From: an uncultured Clostridia bacterium
Lineage (GTDB): Bacteria > Bacillota > Clostridia > Oscillospirales > CAG-272
Reading direction: 5' to 3'
DNA: 52,875 bases
NCBI GenBank assembly: GCA_944381095.1
Contig: CALWJW010000003.1
Location: 1 to 52,875, forward strand
Shown: one piece after another, positions 9,935 through 18,925 of the stretch
How the letters are laid out: every line of letters starts with the position of its first letter
Numbering within the stretch: position 1 is the stretch's first letter
The notes under the pieces: model-generated
What the model was told of the DNA's origin: nothing
Database searches by the model: none
The model's input: only the letters and a program-made list of their open reading frames with translations
Program-made: the position numbers and the translations under genes

Positions 9935-11215
9935 TTACTTATTTTCGCCTGTCTGCATTCTTTCTTTTGCCACTGCGAGCATGAGTTTGATTCTGTTTTC
10001 CTGATTGACTCTGGTTGCTCCGGGGTCATAGTCTATCGGAACTATGTTTGCCGTCGGGTACAGCGAACGCAGCTTTCTTACCATTCCTTTTCCTACAATG
10101 TGATTAGGCAGGCATCCGAAAGGCTGTGCACAGACTATATTTTCATATCCGCTCTTGATCAGCTCCACCATTTCCGCTGTAAGAAGCCAGCCCTCTCCCA
10201 TCTTTGCCCCATAGCCGATAACTCCTGAAACCATCTCTTTCAGATGTTCATACGTTGCCGGCATCTGATACTGTCTGTACTGCTTCATTACCGAATGCAT
10301 GATAGATTCTATGTTCTTCACTTTTCCGAGAAGCAGGTTGCATACCGCTTTTTTCAGCGCACTTCCTCCGTACAGCTTTATATCCTCTATTCTGTTATCG
10401 ATTTTGAAACATATAAACGCCATGATGCCGGGGACATTTACCTCGCAGTCCTGACTGCGCAGAAACTCTTCAAGATTGTTGTTGGCAAGCGATGAGTATT
10501 TTACGTATATTTCTCCGACGACTCCGACTTTGATTTTCGGCGTTACTTTTCTTTCTATTGCGGCAAAATCAGCCGCTATTCCGTTCATGTTTTTCTCAAA
10601 CGCTTTTGAAGACCAGCCCTTTCCCCTTTTCAGCTGCTCTGCTATTTCTTTCGTCCATTTTTCCGTTGCCTTCTGTGAGGCGCCGGAAACTGTTTCGTAC
10701 GGTTCTGTCTGATTTTTCAGCAAGGTTATAAGGTCGCCGTAGCAAAGCGCACAGAGCATTTTCACGATCATAGGGATGGTGAGTTTAAGACTGCTTCCCT
10801 TTTCAAGTCCTGATATATTAAGTGAGATTATCGGCACCTTGCCGTACCCCGCCTTTTTCATTGCCTTGCGGAGCAGATGTATATAATTCGACGCTCTGCA
10901 TCCTCCTCCGGTCTGCGTTATCATCACTGCGGTACTGTCGAGGTCGTAATTGCCGGTATTCAAAGCGTCAATCATCTGTCCTATTACCAGCAGAGCCGGA
11001 TAACAAGTGTCATTATGGACGTATTTCAGCCCCTCAACAGCTACTGACGGACCGGTATTTTTGAGAATTTCAAGATTGTAACCGTAGCTGGTGAATACCT
11101 CACGGAGGATCGCAAAGTGGACCGGAAGCATATCCGGGATCAGTATTTTATACCTCTTTTTCATATCGCCGGTGAACGGCAAATGAGGCTCTACGTGTGT
11201 TTTTATTTCTTTCAT
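9935..11215 (-). CDS. 2-hydroxyacyl-CoA dehydratase-like protein (activase partner)
   Basis: 426 residues related to the HgdA/HgdB/BcrC-type dehydratase fold and to the C-terminal part of the very large clostridial activase-related proteins. Conserved cysteine spots include NDTCYPA, TGGGCRASNY and PFGCLPNH, which probably hold an iron-sulfur cluster. The preceding gene encodes the ATPase part. It starts 16 bases after that gene in the same reading frame, but TGA and TAA both lie between them and an AAAGGC site precedes the ATG, so two separate proteins are made. In characterised systems such pairs couple ATP hydrolysis to low-potential electron transfer; the substrate here is unknown and need not be a hydroxyacyl-CoA. 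Confidence 0.82.
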   Translation of the reverse strand: MKEIKTHVEPHLPFTGDMKKRYKILIPDMLPVHFAILREVFTSYGYNLEILKNTGPSVAVEGLKYVHNDTCYPALLVIGQMIDALNTGNYDLDSTAVMITQTGGGCRASNYIHLLRKAMKKAGYGKVPIISLNISGLEKGSSLKLTIPMIVKMLCALCYGDLITLLKNQTEPYETVSGASQKATEKWTKEIAEQLKRGKGWSSKAFEKNMNGIAADFAAIERKVTPKIKVGVVGEIYVKYSSLANNNLEEFLRSQDCEVNVPGIMAFICFKIDNRIEDIKLYGGSALKKAVCNLLLGKVKNIESIMHSVMKQYRQYQMPATYEHLKEMVSGVIGYGAKMGEGWLLTAEMVELIKSGYENIVCAQPFGCLPNHIVGKGMVRKLRSLYPTANIVPIDYDPGATRVNQENRIKLMLAVAKERMQTGENK

Positions 11216-11230
11216 TTATTTGCCTTTCAC

Positions 11231-14179
11231 TCAGTTTATGGCGGAGAACAGGCTGCGAAGCCTTATTTTGACCGCTCCGAGATTTGTTATTTCATCTATT
11301 TTTATCTGCGTATATATTTTATTTTCGCTTTCAAGTATCGCTCTTGTCTCATCGGTCGTTATTGCGTCAAGTCCGCATCCGAAAGATACAAGCTGTACCA
11401 GGTTCATATCGCTTTTATCTGCTATATATTTAGCCGCTGCGTAAAGTCTGGAATGGTAAGTCCACTGATTAAGCACCCCTACTTTGAACTTTTCCATCTC
11501 GGAACTGATACTGTCTTCCGTTATGACGGCAGCTCCGAGTGAACAGATCAGTTTGTCAATGCCGTGATTTATTTCCGGGTCAACATGATACGGTCTTCCG
11601 GCAAGCACTATTATCGGCTTACCCTCTTTTCTTGCTTCAACGATAATTTCTCTGCCCTTTTCGGCTACCTTGCTTAAAAACCTTCCGTATTCCCCGTAAG
11701 CCTTTTCACAAGCTTTCCTGACATCCTGATACGAGATCGTGCCGGGATAGTATTTGTTCATTGCTTCTGTGAACTTCTTTGCAAAATCTTTCGGTCTGTG
11801 CAGTCCGAAATAGTCGCATATGAAAGTCCTTGTTTTCAGATCCCTGACGTTTGCTTTGATCACCTCCGGGTAGTACGCCACGACCGGACAGTTGTAATGA
11901 TTGTCACCCAAGCCTTCGTCCAGATTGTACGACATACAGGGATAAAATACCGTATCTATCCCCATATCTATGAGTGCCTCCACATGTCCGTGCATCAGTT
12001 TTGCCGGGAAACAGACGGTATCAGACGGGATAGTCTGCTGTCCTCTGAGATAGAGCTGTCTGTTTGACGCCGGCGAGACCACCACTTCAAAGCCGATCTC
12101 AGTAAGAAGTGTATGCCAGAACGGTAACAGCTCATACATATTCAGTCCGAGCGGTATTCCTATTTTACCGAGCTTTCCCGGTCTGCTTTCCAGCTTCGAC
12201 AGCAAATCAAGTTTGTACTGATAGAGATTGAGCTCACTGTCACCGCTCCTTTTTCCGGTTACAGGTGTTTCGCAGCGGTTTCCGGCTATAAATCTTCTCT
12301 TCTCCCCGCCTTTTGTGCCGAAAGTATTTATGGTAAGCTTGCAGTGATTGGTGCATCCCTTACAGGTCATCGCTCTGACTTCGTGTTCAAAGCTGTCAAG
12401 TTCTTCTTTTCCGCAAAGTGTCGACTTACCCGTGAATTTCTCTTTTGCATAAAGTGCCGCACCGTATGCTCCCATAAGACCGGCAATGTCCGGTCTGACA
12501 ACGTTCATTCCGATCTCCTTTTCAAAGGCTCTGAGGACTGCATCGTTAAAGAACGTTCCGCCCTGCACGACTATATGCTTTCCGAGTGATACAGACGCAT
12601 CCTTCGTCGTTGCTCTTATCACCTTATAGAGTGCGTTCTTTACAACCGACATTGAAAGTCCGGCTGAAATATTGTCAATCGTAGCGCCGTCCTTCTGTGC
12701 CTGCTTAACGGAAGAATTCATAAACACAGTACAGCGCGAGCCGAGTTCGACCGGAGATCCGGCAAACAGTCCGAGCTTGGCAAAATCCGCAATGTTGTAA
12801 TTGAGCGCACCGGCAAATGTCTGTAAAAACGAACCGCAACCGGAAGAACACGCTTCGTTCAGGAATATATTGTCTATTGCCCCGTTTGCGATCTTGAAGC
12901 ATTTGATGTCCTGTCCTCCGATGTCAAGTATAAAGTCAACTTCCGGTCGGAAATACTTTGCCGCATAAAAGTGGGCGACTGTTTCAACTATTCCGATGTC
13001 TACCCCGAACGCATTCTTTATTATCTCTTCTCCGTATCCGGTTGACGCGGAACCCAGCACTTTTATATCCGGATTATCCTTATACAGCTGTCTTAAAAAG
13101 TCAAGTACAAGCGGTACGGGATTGCCGCTGTTTGGCTTGTAAACGGAATGAAGAAGCCTTCCTTTTCCGTCGATCACGGCGCATTTCAATGTTGTTGAGC
13201 CGGCATCTATTCCTATGTATACGCCGTCAGTTGCCTCCGATATATCACCTCTTTCGACTTTGTCTTTTGAATGTCTTTCGGTAAATTCCTTATATTCTTC
13301 TTCATTTTCAAAAAGCGGATCTGCCGCTTTATAAGTGCCGGAAGGCTTTCTGTTTCTCAGTAATCCGAGAATTTCAGAAATGGTATAGCTTCTTTCGGCG
13401 GGCGCAAGTGACGCTCCGTATGCAACATAACACAGCGAGTTTTCAGGACAAAGTCCCTCAATACCGAGAGTTTTGTCAAACGCAAGCCTCAGCTGCGAAT
13501 GGAAAGTGAGCGGTCCTCCGAGGTAAAGCACCTTGCCTTTGATAACTCTTCCCTGTGCCAGACCCGCTACCGTCTGATTGACTACCGCATAATAAATTGA
13601 CGCGGAAATATCCGGGATCCTCGCTCCCTGATTAAGCAGAGGCTGTATATCGCTTTTTGCGAAAACTCCGCATCTCGAAGCTATTACGTATATTTTTTCC
13701 TGTTTTTTGGCTGCCTCGTCCATTTCATCCGGCGTTATGCCGAGCAGAGTAGCCATCTGGTCGATAAAGGCTCCGGTCCCGCCGGCGCAGGAACCGTTCA
13801 TTCTGACTTCAAGTTCCTTTTCCCCACTCTCCTCACCTGTCAGAAACAGTATTTTGGCATCCTCTCCGCCGAGCTCTATCACCGCGTCTGTTTCCGGATT
13901 AAGCCTCAGAACCGCAGTTCTTGTGGCGTAAACTTCCTGAACGAACGGAAGTCCTACGTCGTCGGCAAACCCCATTCCGGCTGATCCGGAAATACAGATG
14001 TTCACTTCTGTATCTTCACCGAGAGCGAATTTTTCCCGTATTTTTTCTACAAGTTTTATTGCCTTATCCTGAACTTCGGAATAATGTCTTTCGTAAGAGT
14101 TATACAACAGTTTCCCGTTTTCGTCAGTTACGGCGCTCTTTATTGTGGTTGATCCTATGTCAAGTCCTATACTCAGCAT
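11231..14179 (-). CDS. Double ASKHA-domain acyl-CoA dehydratase activase (BadF/HgdC family)
   Basis: 982 residues. Two actin-like ATPase domains of the HgdC/BadF type are present: the first opens at IGLDIGSTTIK (residue 4) and has cluster cysteines Cys131 (GSCAGGTG) and Cys170 (ASRCGVF), equivalent to the [4Fe-4S] ligands of HgdC; the second opens at IGIDAGSTTLK (about 325) with CSSGCGS and GSRCTVF. A cysteine cluster (TCKGCTNHC, about 625) and a DUF2229-type domain (IGIPLGLNMYELLPF onward) follow. In known systems the activase uses ATP to push an electron into a dehydratase. The partner follows downstream. It lies 20 bases after the topoisomerase gene with an AGAGG site, so it is in that operon. 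Confidence 0.9.
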   Translation of the reverse strand: MLSIGLDIGSTTIKSAVTDENGKLLYNSYERHYSEVQDKAIKLVEKIREKFALGEDTEVNICISGSAGMGFADDVGLPFVQEVYATRTAVLRLNPETDAVIELGGEDAKILFLTGEESGEKELEVRMNGSCAGGTGAFIDQMATLLGITPDEMDEAAKKQEKIYVIASRCGVFAKSDIQPLLNQGARIPDISASIYYAVVNQTVAGLAQGRVIKGKVLYLGGPLTFHSQLRLAFDKTLGIEGLCPENSLCYVAYGASLAPAERSYTISEILGLLRNRKPSGTYKAADPLFENEEEYKEFTERHSKDKVERGDISEATDGVYIGIDAGSTTLKCAVIDGKGRLLHSVYKPNSGNPVPLVLDFLRQLYKDNPDIKVLGSASTGYGEEIIKNAFGVDIGIVETVAHFYAAKYFRPEVDFILDIGGQDIKCFKIANGAIDNIFLNEACSSGCGSFLQTFAGALNYNIADFAKLGLFAGSPVELGSRCTVFMNSSVKQAQKDGATIDNISAGLSMSVVKNALYKVIRATTKDASVSLGKHIVVQGGTFFNDAVLRAFEKEIGMNVVRPDIAGLMGAYGAALYAKEKFTGKSTLCGKEELDSFEHEVRAMTCKGCTNHCKLTINTFGTKGGEKRRFIAGNRCETPVTGKRSGDSELNLYQYKLDLLSKLESRPGKLGKIGIPLGLNMYELLPFWHTLLTEIGFEVVVSPASNRQLYLRGQQTIPSDTVCFPAKLMHGHVEALIDMGIDTVFYPCMSYNLDEGLGDNHYNCPVVAYYPEVIKANVRDLKTRTFICDYFGLHRPKDFAKKFTEAMNKYYPGTISYQDVRKACEKAYGEYGRFLSKVAEKGREIIVEARKEGKPIIVLAGRPYHVDPEINHGIDKLICSLGAAVITEDSISSEMEKFKVGVLNQWTYHSRLYAAAKYIADKSDMNLVQLVSFGCGLDAITTDETRAILESENKIYTQIKIDEITNLGAVKIRLRSLFSAIN

Positions 14180-14199
14180 CGTTTAACCTCTTCTTTCAC

Positions 14200-16245
14200 T
14201 CAGATATCGGCTTCTTCCATGTATTTGCTGCCGTTATCCGCTATATATTTCTTTCTCGCCGTTATATTATCTCCGAGCAGCGTGTCGAATATCTCCGCTG
14301 TCTCCTCGGCGTCTGCTTCCGTTACGTTTATAAGCCTTCTCGTTGCGGGACACATTGTTGTCTGCCACATCATTTCAGGCTCGTTTTCTCCGAGTCCTTT
14401 TGACCTTTGAAGTGTATATTTCTGTCCCTCAAGCTTTTTAAGTATCTGATTTTTCTCCCTTTCGTCATACGCAAAATAAGTTTTGTCAGAGCCGGTTATT
14501 TCAAAAAGCGGCGATTCAGCAATAAATACCTTACCCATTGGTATAAGCGTAGGTAAAAGCCTGTAAATCATTGTCAGTATCAGTGTTCTTATCTGAAAGC
14601 CGTCTTCGTCTGCATCTGTACAGATGATTATTTTGCTCCACCTGAGAGAATCAGCGTCAAATCTCGGTATATCTCCTTTGATTTTTTTATCGACTTCCAC
14701 TCCGCAGCCTATAACTCTGATCAAATCGGTTATAATATCACTTGAAAATATCTTGTCGTATGAACTTTTAAGACAGTTGAGCGTTTTACCCCTGACCGGG
14801 ATTATTGCCTGGTACTCCGAGTTTCTCGCGAGCTTACAGGATGTCATCGCCGAATCCCCTTCAACAATGTAGAGTTCGCGTCTTTCGGGATCTTTTGACC
14901 TGCACGCCACAAACTTTTCCACACGGTTGGATATGTCGACATTTCCGGTAAGCTTTTTCTTGATGCTTATCCGCGTACTCTCAGCCTGTTCACGGCTTCT
15001 CTTGTTTATCAGAACCCTGCTTACAAACCTTTCGGCCTCCATCGGATTTTCGACAAAATAAACTTCAAGATTCTTTTTGAAAAAAGACGTCATCTCGACA
15101 CGGATAAATCTGTTGGAAATTCCCTTTTTCGTCTGATTCTCATACGATATTATGTTGGAAAAGCAGTTAGTCACTATAACAAGGCAATCGAGAATATCCT
15201 TGAAAACCGGTCTTGACTCCCCTTTTGTGTATTTCCCGTTATCGCGGCAGTATTTATCCACCGCATTCACAAATGCCGTTTGTACCGCTTTTTCGGGAGA
15301 TCCTCCATGTTCAAGGTAACTTGAATTATGATAATATTCCTTACAGGTGTTTTTTGTGGTCACGCAGAAAGACACAGTCATTTTCAGCTTATACTCTTCT
15401 CCGGTCTGGCTTTCCTCTTCTTCTCCATCATCTCCGTCATCTCCGTCCTGTGCGTTGGTGACCGTTCCGCTGACTGTCTCTTCCCAATACACCGGTTGCG
15501 TTACGGCGTCGTCTCCGGCTATCTCCTTCACGTAGTCGACTATTCCGTTCTCGTAAACATATTCACTTCCGGTAAAACTTCCGTCTTCCTCCTGCCAGCG
15601 CAGGCAAAATTTTATACCGCTGTTGACCACCGCCTGACGTTTGAGTATATCCTCAAACCTTTCTTTTCTGATTTTTATCGACGTAAAAATGGTGTTGTCC
15701 GGTTTCCAATGGATTACTGTTCCCGTTCTTATTTCGTTTTTCTTAAGCTCCCTGACTCTCAGCTCCCCTGTGGGCTCTCCGTAAGCAAAGTCAATCTCAG
15801 ACAGTGTTTTTCCGTTATATGACTTTACATGCATGTATTCAGAAGCATACTGAGTCGCGCACGCTCCGAGCCCGTTGGTTCCGAGAGCGTATTCATACTG
15901 TGCCGAATCCTTTGAATTTTTGTATTTTCCTCCTGCATAGAGTTCGCAGAATATAAGATCCCAGTTGTATCTGCCTTCATTTTCGTTATAACCGAGCGGA
16001 ACCCCGCGTCCGAAATCTTCAACTTCTATGGAACGGTCCTTGTATGCAGTTATATTTATCGTCTTTCCGTAGCCGGCTCTGGCCTCGTCCACCGCGTTGG
16101 AAAGTATTTCAAAAAAAGCGTGAATACATCCCTCAAGATCACGCGATCCGAAAATAACTTCCGGTTTTTCCCTTACTCGCTGTGCTCCCTTGAGACTGCT
16201 TATGCTGTTATCCCCGTATTGTAATTCGGTTGTTTCCTTCTGCAT
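14200..16245 (-). CDS. Divergent type IIA topoisomerase subunit B (ParE/GyrB-like)
   Basis: 681 residues. The GHKL ATPase domain has EILSNAVDEA, DFGRG and a GTNGLGA lid motif; the transducer carries the QTKKG lysine loop; the TOPRIM domain has EGDSA and the metal site TDADEDG; the C-terminal end has QRSKGLGE. All catalytic residues are present, but several normally invariant positions differ (EGDSAMTS rather than EGDSAGGS). An acidic Asp/Glu-rich stretch interrupts the transducer region near residue 265. No subunit A gene is in the window, so the partner must be elsewhere. The ATG at 16245 is chosen over an in-frame TTG because GAAAGGA lies upstream of it. It heads a minus-strand operon with the activase genes under a consensus promoter. 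Confidence 0.87.
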   Translation of the reverse strand: MQKETTELQYGDNSISSLKGAQRVREKPEVIFGSRDLEGCIHAFFEILSNAVDEARAGYGKTINITAYKDRSIEVEDFGRGVPLGYNENEGRYNWDLIFCELYAGGKYKNSKDSAQYEYALGTNGLGACATQYASEYMHVKSYNGKTLSEIDFAYGEPTGELRVRELKKNEIRTGTVIHWKPDNTIFTSIKIRKERFEDILKRQAVVNSGIKFCLRWQEEDGSFTGSEYVYENGIVDYVKEIAGDDAVTQPVYWEETVSGTVTNAQDGDDGDDGEEEESQTGEEYKLKMTVSFCVTTKNTCKEYYHNSSYLEHGGSPEKAVQTAFVNAVDKYCRDNGKYTKGESRPVFKDILDCLVIVTNCFSNIISYENQTKKGISNRFIRVEMTSFFKKNLEVYFVENPMEAERFVSRVLINKRSREQAESTRISIKKKLTGNVDISNRVEKFVACRSKDPERRELYIVEGDSAMTSCKLARNSEYQAIIPVRGKTLNCLKSSYDKIFSSDIITDLIRVIGCGVEVDKKIKGDIPRFDADSLRWSKIIICTDADEDGFQIRTLILTMIYRLLPTLIPMGKVFIAESPLFEITGSDKTYFAYDEREKNQILKKLEGQKYTLQRSKGLGENEPEMMWQTTMCPATRRLINVTEADAEETAEIFDTLLGDNITARKKYIADNGSKYMEEADI

Positions 16246-16278
16246 CCGCTTTATTCCTTTCAACGTATTATCCTTTTT

Positions 16279-16307
16279 ATTATATAATTTATCCTTATAT
16301 TTGTCAA
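16279..16307 (-). promoter_or_regulatory. Sigma-A promoter of the topoisomerase-activase operon
   Basis: On the minus strand, TTGACA (16302-16307), 17-base spacer, TATAAT (16279-16284), about 34 bases before the chosen start. A perfect match to consensus at both hexamers. Confidence 0.9.
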
Positions 16308-16373
16308 TACGTTACCCAATTATTCTTTGTAAACAATTTGTCCCTGTGACTGACACCTGAAACGGAGGTTTTT

Positions 16374-16946
16374 ATGAAAAAAAACAACGCCGAAGACTAT
16401 TTTCGTCACAAAACTTATTTCGGTTTTCTCGCCGCACGTTCCAAAAACGGCGGACTTATCCGATTTGTGTCGGATTTATACGCAAAAATCAAAAAATACA
16501 CCTTGATATCGGCAGTAATAAAAGCGTTTGCGTTTTTTATCACACTGTTGGAAAAAAGCGCCGTTCTTCTTTTGCTTGCCGGAAGTTTTTTTCTGGTTTT
16601 GCCATTTGTTATGGTTATTGCATTTTCCATTGCTTCGGTTAATTTTTTTCTTTGTCTGAAAGTTAACAAAACCGTCAGACCTTGGATCTGTCAAGCGGAT
16701 AAAATTACTGTGATTATCACAAAAGAACATGTTTTCTCAAACAAAAACAAAAAATTATTTATGAGACTTGCCAAAGCGGAAGCTGCTGAGTTCACACACC
16801 CCGTAATCGTCGTTTGCAAAGATGGTTTCCTTGCCGCGAAATGGTTTTCACTTAACCTGCTTACCGTTAAAACCGATTACTTTTTCTTCCTGAAACGACG
16901 TTACCTAAGAAAAAGCGACGCAAAAATCTGTTTTGTCGTTCTGTGA
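16374..16946 (+). CDS. Hypothetical membrane protein
   Basis: 190 residues, Lys/Phe-rich and basic. A hydrophobic region at about residues 43-105 contains two or three membrane-spanning stretches (around ISAVIKAFAFFITLL, VLLLLAGSFFLVLPFVMVIA and the following segment), leaving a basic C-terminal part of about 85 residues. A good CGGAGG site lies 7 bases before the ATG. No family is recognised. It lies between the divergent topoisomerase promoter and the ftsZ promoter; its C-terminal region ends 54 bases before the ftsZ -35 element. Function unknown. Confidence 0.6.
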   Translation: MKKNNAEDYFRHKTYFGFLAARSKNGGLIRFVSDLYAKIKKYTLISAVIKAFAFFITLLEKSAVLLLLAGSFFLVLPFVMVIAFSIASVNFFLCLKVNKTVRPWICQADKITVIITKEHVFSNKNKKLFMRLAKAEAAEFTHPVIVVCKDGFLAAKWFSLNLLTVKTDYFFFLKRRYLRKSDAKICFVVL

Positions 16947-16999
16947 AACCCCTGCCCCGTGAAATTTTGTGAACTTTTTTAAAACTTTGATAAATTGTA

Positions 17000-17028
17000 T
17001 TGCATTGCGAAAAGAAATGAAGTATAAT
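17000..17028 (+). promoter_or_regulatory. Sigma-A promoter of ftsZ
   Basis: TTGCAT (17000-17005), 17-base spacer and consensus TATAAT (17023-17028), 63 bases before the ftsZ start. Confidence 0.85.
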
Positions 17029-17091
17029 GTTGTTAACAAATTTGATAATTATTCTGTGAGCCACGCCTCGCGGCGGCGGAAAGGACTTAAA

Positions 17092-18552
17092 ATGTATATA
17101 GATAACACAAACAACGGTCAGAAAAACCCTTTCTCTACTCCCGCTTCCGGATTCGCTACCCCGACTCCCGGATTTCAGAAACCCTTCACACCGGTTAATC
17201 CTCAGCCGGTTCAGGAGCCGGTTTCGGTAAACCCTGCTCCTATGATTGATCCTCCCGATGGGTTCATTGAAGGTTGGGATGATTTTGAGTTTGATGAATC
17301 CTCTCAGAAGGTTCACATAAAAGTTTTCGGCATCGGCGGCGGCGGTAACAACGCTGTCAACAGAATGTTCCTCAACGGCGAAAAAAGTGCGGATATGGTG
17401 GTTGTTAACACCGATATCCCTGTTCTCCGCAGTTCTCCGGTAAGACACAAGATAGCTATCGGTCGTCTTACGACGAGAGGTCACGGAGCGGGAGCAAATC
17501 CGGAAGCCGGAAGAAAAGCCGCAGAAGAATCCATCGAGCTTATTAAAAACAGACTCCAGAATGTGGACATGCTTTACATAACTGCCGGTATGGGCGGCGG
17601 AACCGGAACAGGTGCTTCTCCCGTAATCGCCAAAGCGGCAAAAGAGCTCGGCATCCTTACAGTTGCCGTTGTAACCAAACCTTTTGAATTTGAAGGCGGA
17701 GCACGTATGGCAGCCGCTGAGGACGGTATTAATAAGCTTCGTCAGAACGTTGATGCTGTTATCGTTGTTCCGAACGAAAGACTTCTTACTATTTCCAACA
17801 AGCCCCTCGAAATCAAAGAAGCTTTCAGAGCAGCTGATGAAATTCTGATCAAAGGTGTTCAGAGCATCTGCCGTCTGATAAATGACGAAAGCTACATTAA
17901 CCTTGACTTTGCCGATGTCACCACGATTCTCAGAAATTCCGGCGATGCGCACATCGGTATAGGCATTGCTTCCGGTGAAAATAAGGCTATGCTTGCGGCT
18001 GAGCAGGCGATAAACAGCCCGCTTCTTGAAACTTCCATCAAAGAAGCTGACGGTATGATCATAAGCATAATCGCCAATGAAAACATTGTCCTTAACGAAG
18101 TAACCGAAGCTACGCAGATGATAAAAAATGAAGCTTCCCCGAACGCAAGGATCATCTGGGGTCTTAAATTTGATCCTGAAATCGGAGACGGCATTGAGAT
18201 CACTGTTATCGCTACCAGAAGCGGTGGCATGAGGGAGTTGTATCCTGAAGCTCCGGCGGAGGCGACCGATATGAATATGGCTCCTCAGCAAGCGTCTGCT
18301 TATCAGCAGCCTCCCGTACAGCCTCAGTATAACGCTGCTCCCAGTTATTCTCAGGCTCCCCAACAGCGGCCTGCTCAGCAGCCGGCTGCCGCTCAGCAGA
18401 TCCCTCAGCAACAGGAACCTGTTCAGGTTAAGCCGCAGGATCAGACTCCTCCACAGCGTCCTGCATCATTCTACACAGACCTTGATTTCAAGTTTTTGCA
18501 GAATGTCGCCATGAGAAAGGATCATAATCTCGGCAACGACGACAAAAAGTAA
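17092..18552 (+). CDS. ftsZ: Cell division protein FtsZ with long N-terminal extension and divergent tail
   Basis: 486 residues, against about 350-400 in most bacteria. The GTPase core is clear: [15 protein letters not shown] (T1 loop from Gly80), [10 protein letters not shown] (T3), the tubulin signature GGGTGTG at 168-174, [10 protein letters not shown] and the T7-loop segment INLDFADV. It polymerises at the division site with GTP. Unusual parts are an N-terminal extension of about 70 residues rich in Pro, Asn and Phe before the core, and a Gln/Pro-rich linker of about 80 residues. The end reads DLDFKFLQN followed by a charged tail, only loosely like the usual DIPxFLR peptide that binds FtsA. 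The start has GGAAAGGA 8 bases upstream; the frame upstream of it runs into the promoter. It is monocistronic and not in a dcw cluster. Confidence 0.94.
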   Translation: MYIDNTNNGQKNPFSTPASGFATPTPGFQKPFTPVNPQPVQEPVSVNPAPMIDPPDGFIEGWDDFEFDESSQKVHIKVFGIGGGGNNAVNRMFLNGEKSADMVVVNTDIPVLRSSPVRHKIAIGRLTTRGHGAGANPEAGRKAAEESIELIKNRLQNVDMLYITAGMGGGTGTGASPVIAKAAKELGILTVAVVTKPFEFEGGARMAAAEDGINKLRQNVDAVIVVPNERLLTISNKPLEIKEAFRAADEILIKGVQSICRLINDESYINLDFADVTTILRNSGDAHIGIGIASGENKAMLAAEQAINSPLLETSIKEADGMIISIIANENIVLNEVTEATQMIKNEASPNARIIWGLKFDPEIGDGIEITVIATRSGGMRELYPEAPAEATDMNMAPQQASAYQQPPVQPQYNAAPSYSQAPQQRPAQQPAAAQQIPQQQEPVQVKPQDQTPPQRPASFYTDLDFKFLQNVAMRKDHNLGNDDKK

Positions 18553-18567
18553 TACAGATTATTTTTC

Positions 18568-18603
18568 AGGCAAGCCTGTGTTCCACTTTGGCTTGCCTTT
18601 TTT
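18568..18603 (+). terminator. Rho-independent terminator of ftsZ
   Basis: Perfect 9-base arms AGGCAAGCC and GGCTTGCCT around a 13-base loop, followed by six T residues, 15 bases after the ftsZ stop. Confidence 0.92.
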
Positions 18604-18635
18604 GCTCTTAGTATCAGATAGTCCGTTATTGGATA

Positions 18636-18678
18636 AAGACAGGCAACGCAATTATACGTTGCCTGTCTTATTTCTTTT
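18636..18678. terminator. Second hairpin terminator after ftsZ
   Basis: A perfect 13-base inverted repeat (AAGACAGGCAACG / CGTTGCCTGTCTT) with an 8-base loop and a T-rich tail, 33 bases after the first terminator. It shares the GGCAA core sequence with the first hairpin. Probably a back-up terminator. Confidence 0.75.
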
Positions 18679-18689
18679 AATTCATTTAC

Positions 18690-18925
18690 AACTTTGTATT
18701 TATCCGGAAATTCCCGGGATATTACCCTATTGTCACTTGCTACTCTTTCTTTATCAACTTAGTTTAAACTCTGCTTTTACCTGGAAATTTCCCATGTATT
18801 AACCTGTTGTCACTTCCTACATTTCTTTATTTAACCATGTTTAAACTTTGTATTATCCGCAAATTTCCACTATGTTATTTAATTACAATCGTCTTTGTTA
18901 GTAACTCTTTCCCTATTCTTAACTC
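18690..18925. repeat. Degenerate 77-bp tandem repeat, about three units
   Basis: Units begin AACTTTGTATT at 18690, AACTCTGCTTT at 18767 and AACTTTGTATT at 18844, so the period is exactly 77 bases. Units 1 and 2 share ATTGTCACTT-like and TTTCTTTAT-like blocks and match at roughly three quarters of positions; unit 3 is more diverged after its first 30 bases. No open frame runs through all units. Confidence 0.75.

Noticed and set aside
16867-18411. A 514-codon frame antisense to ftsZ
   Set aside because: It is a shadow of the ftsZ coding strand, full of Ser/Arg runs, with no ribosome site or domain.
18690-18925. The 77-bp repeats as a CRISPR array
   Set aside because: The units are diverged along their full length, with no conserved short repeat alternating with unique spacers, and no cas gene is present.
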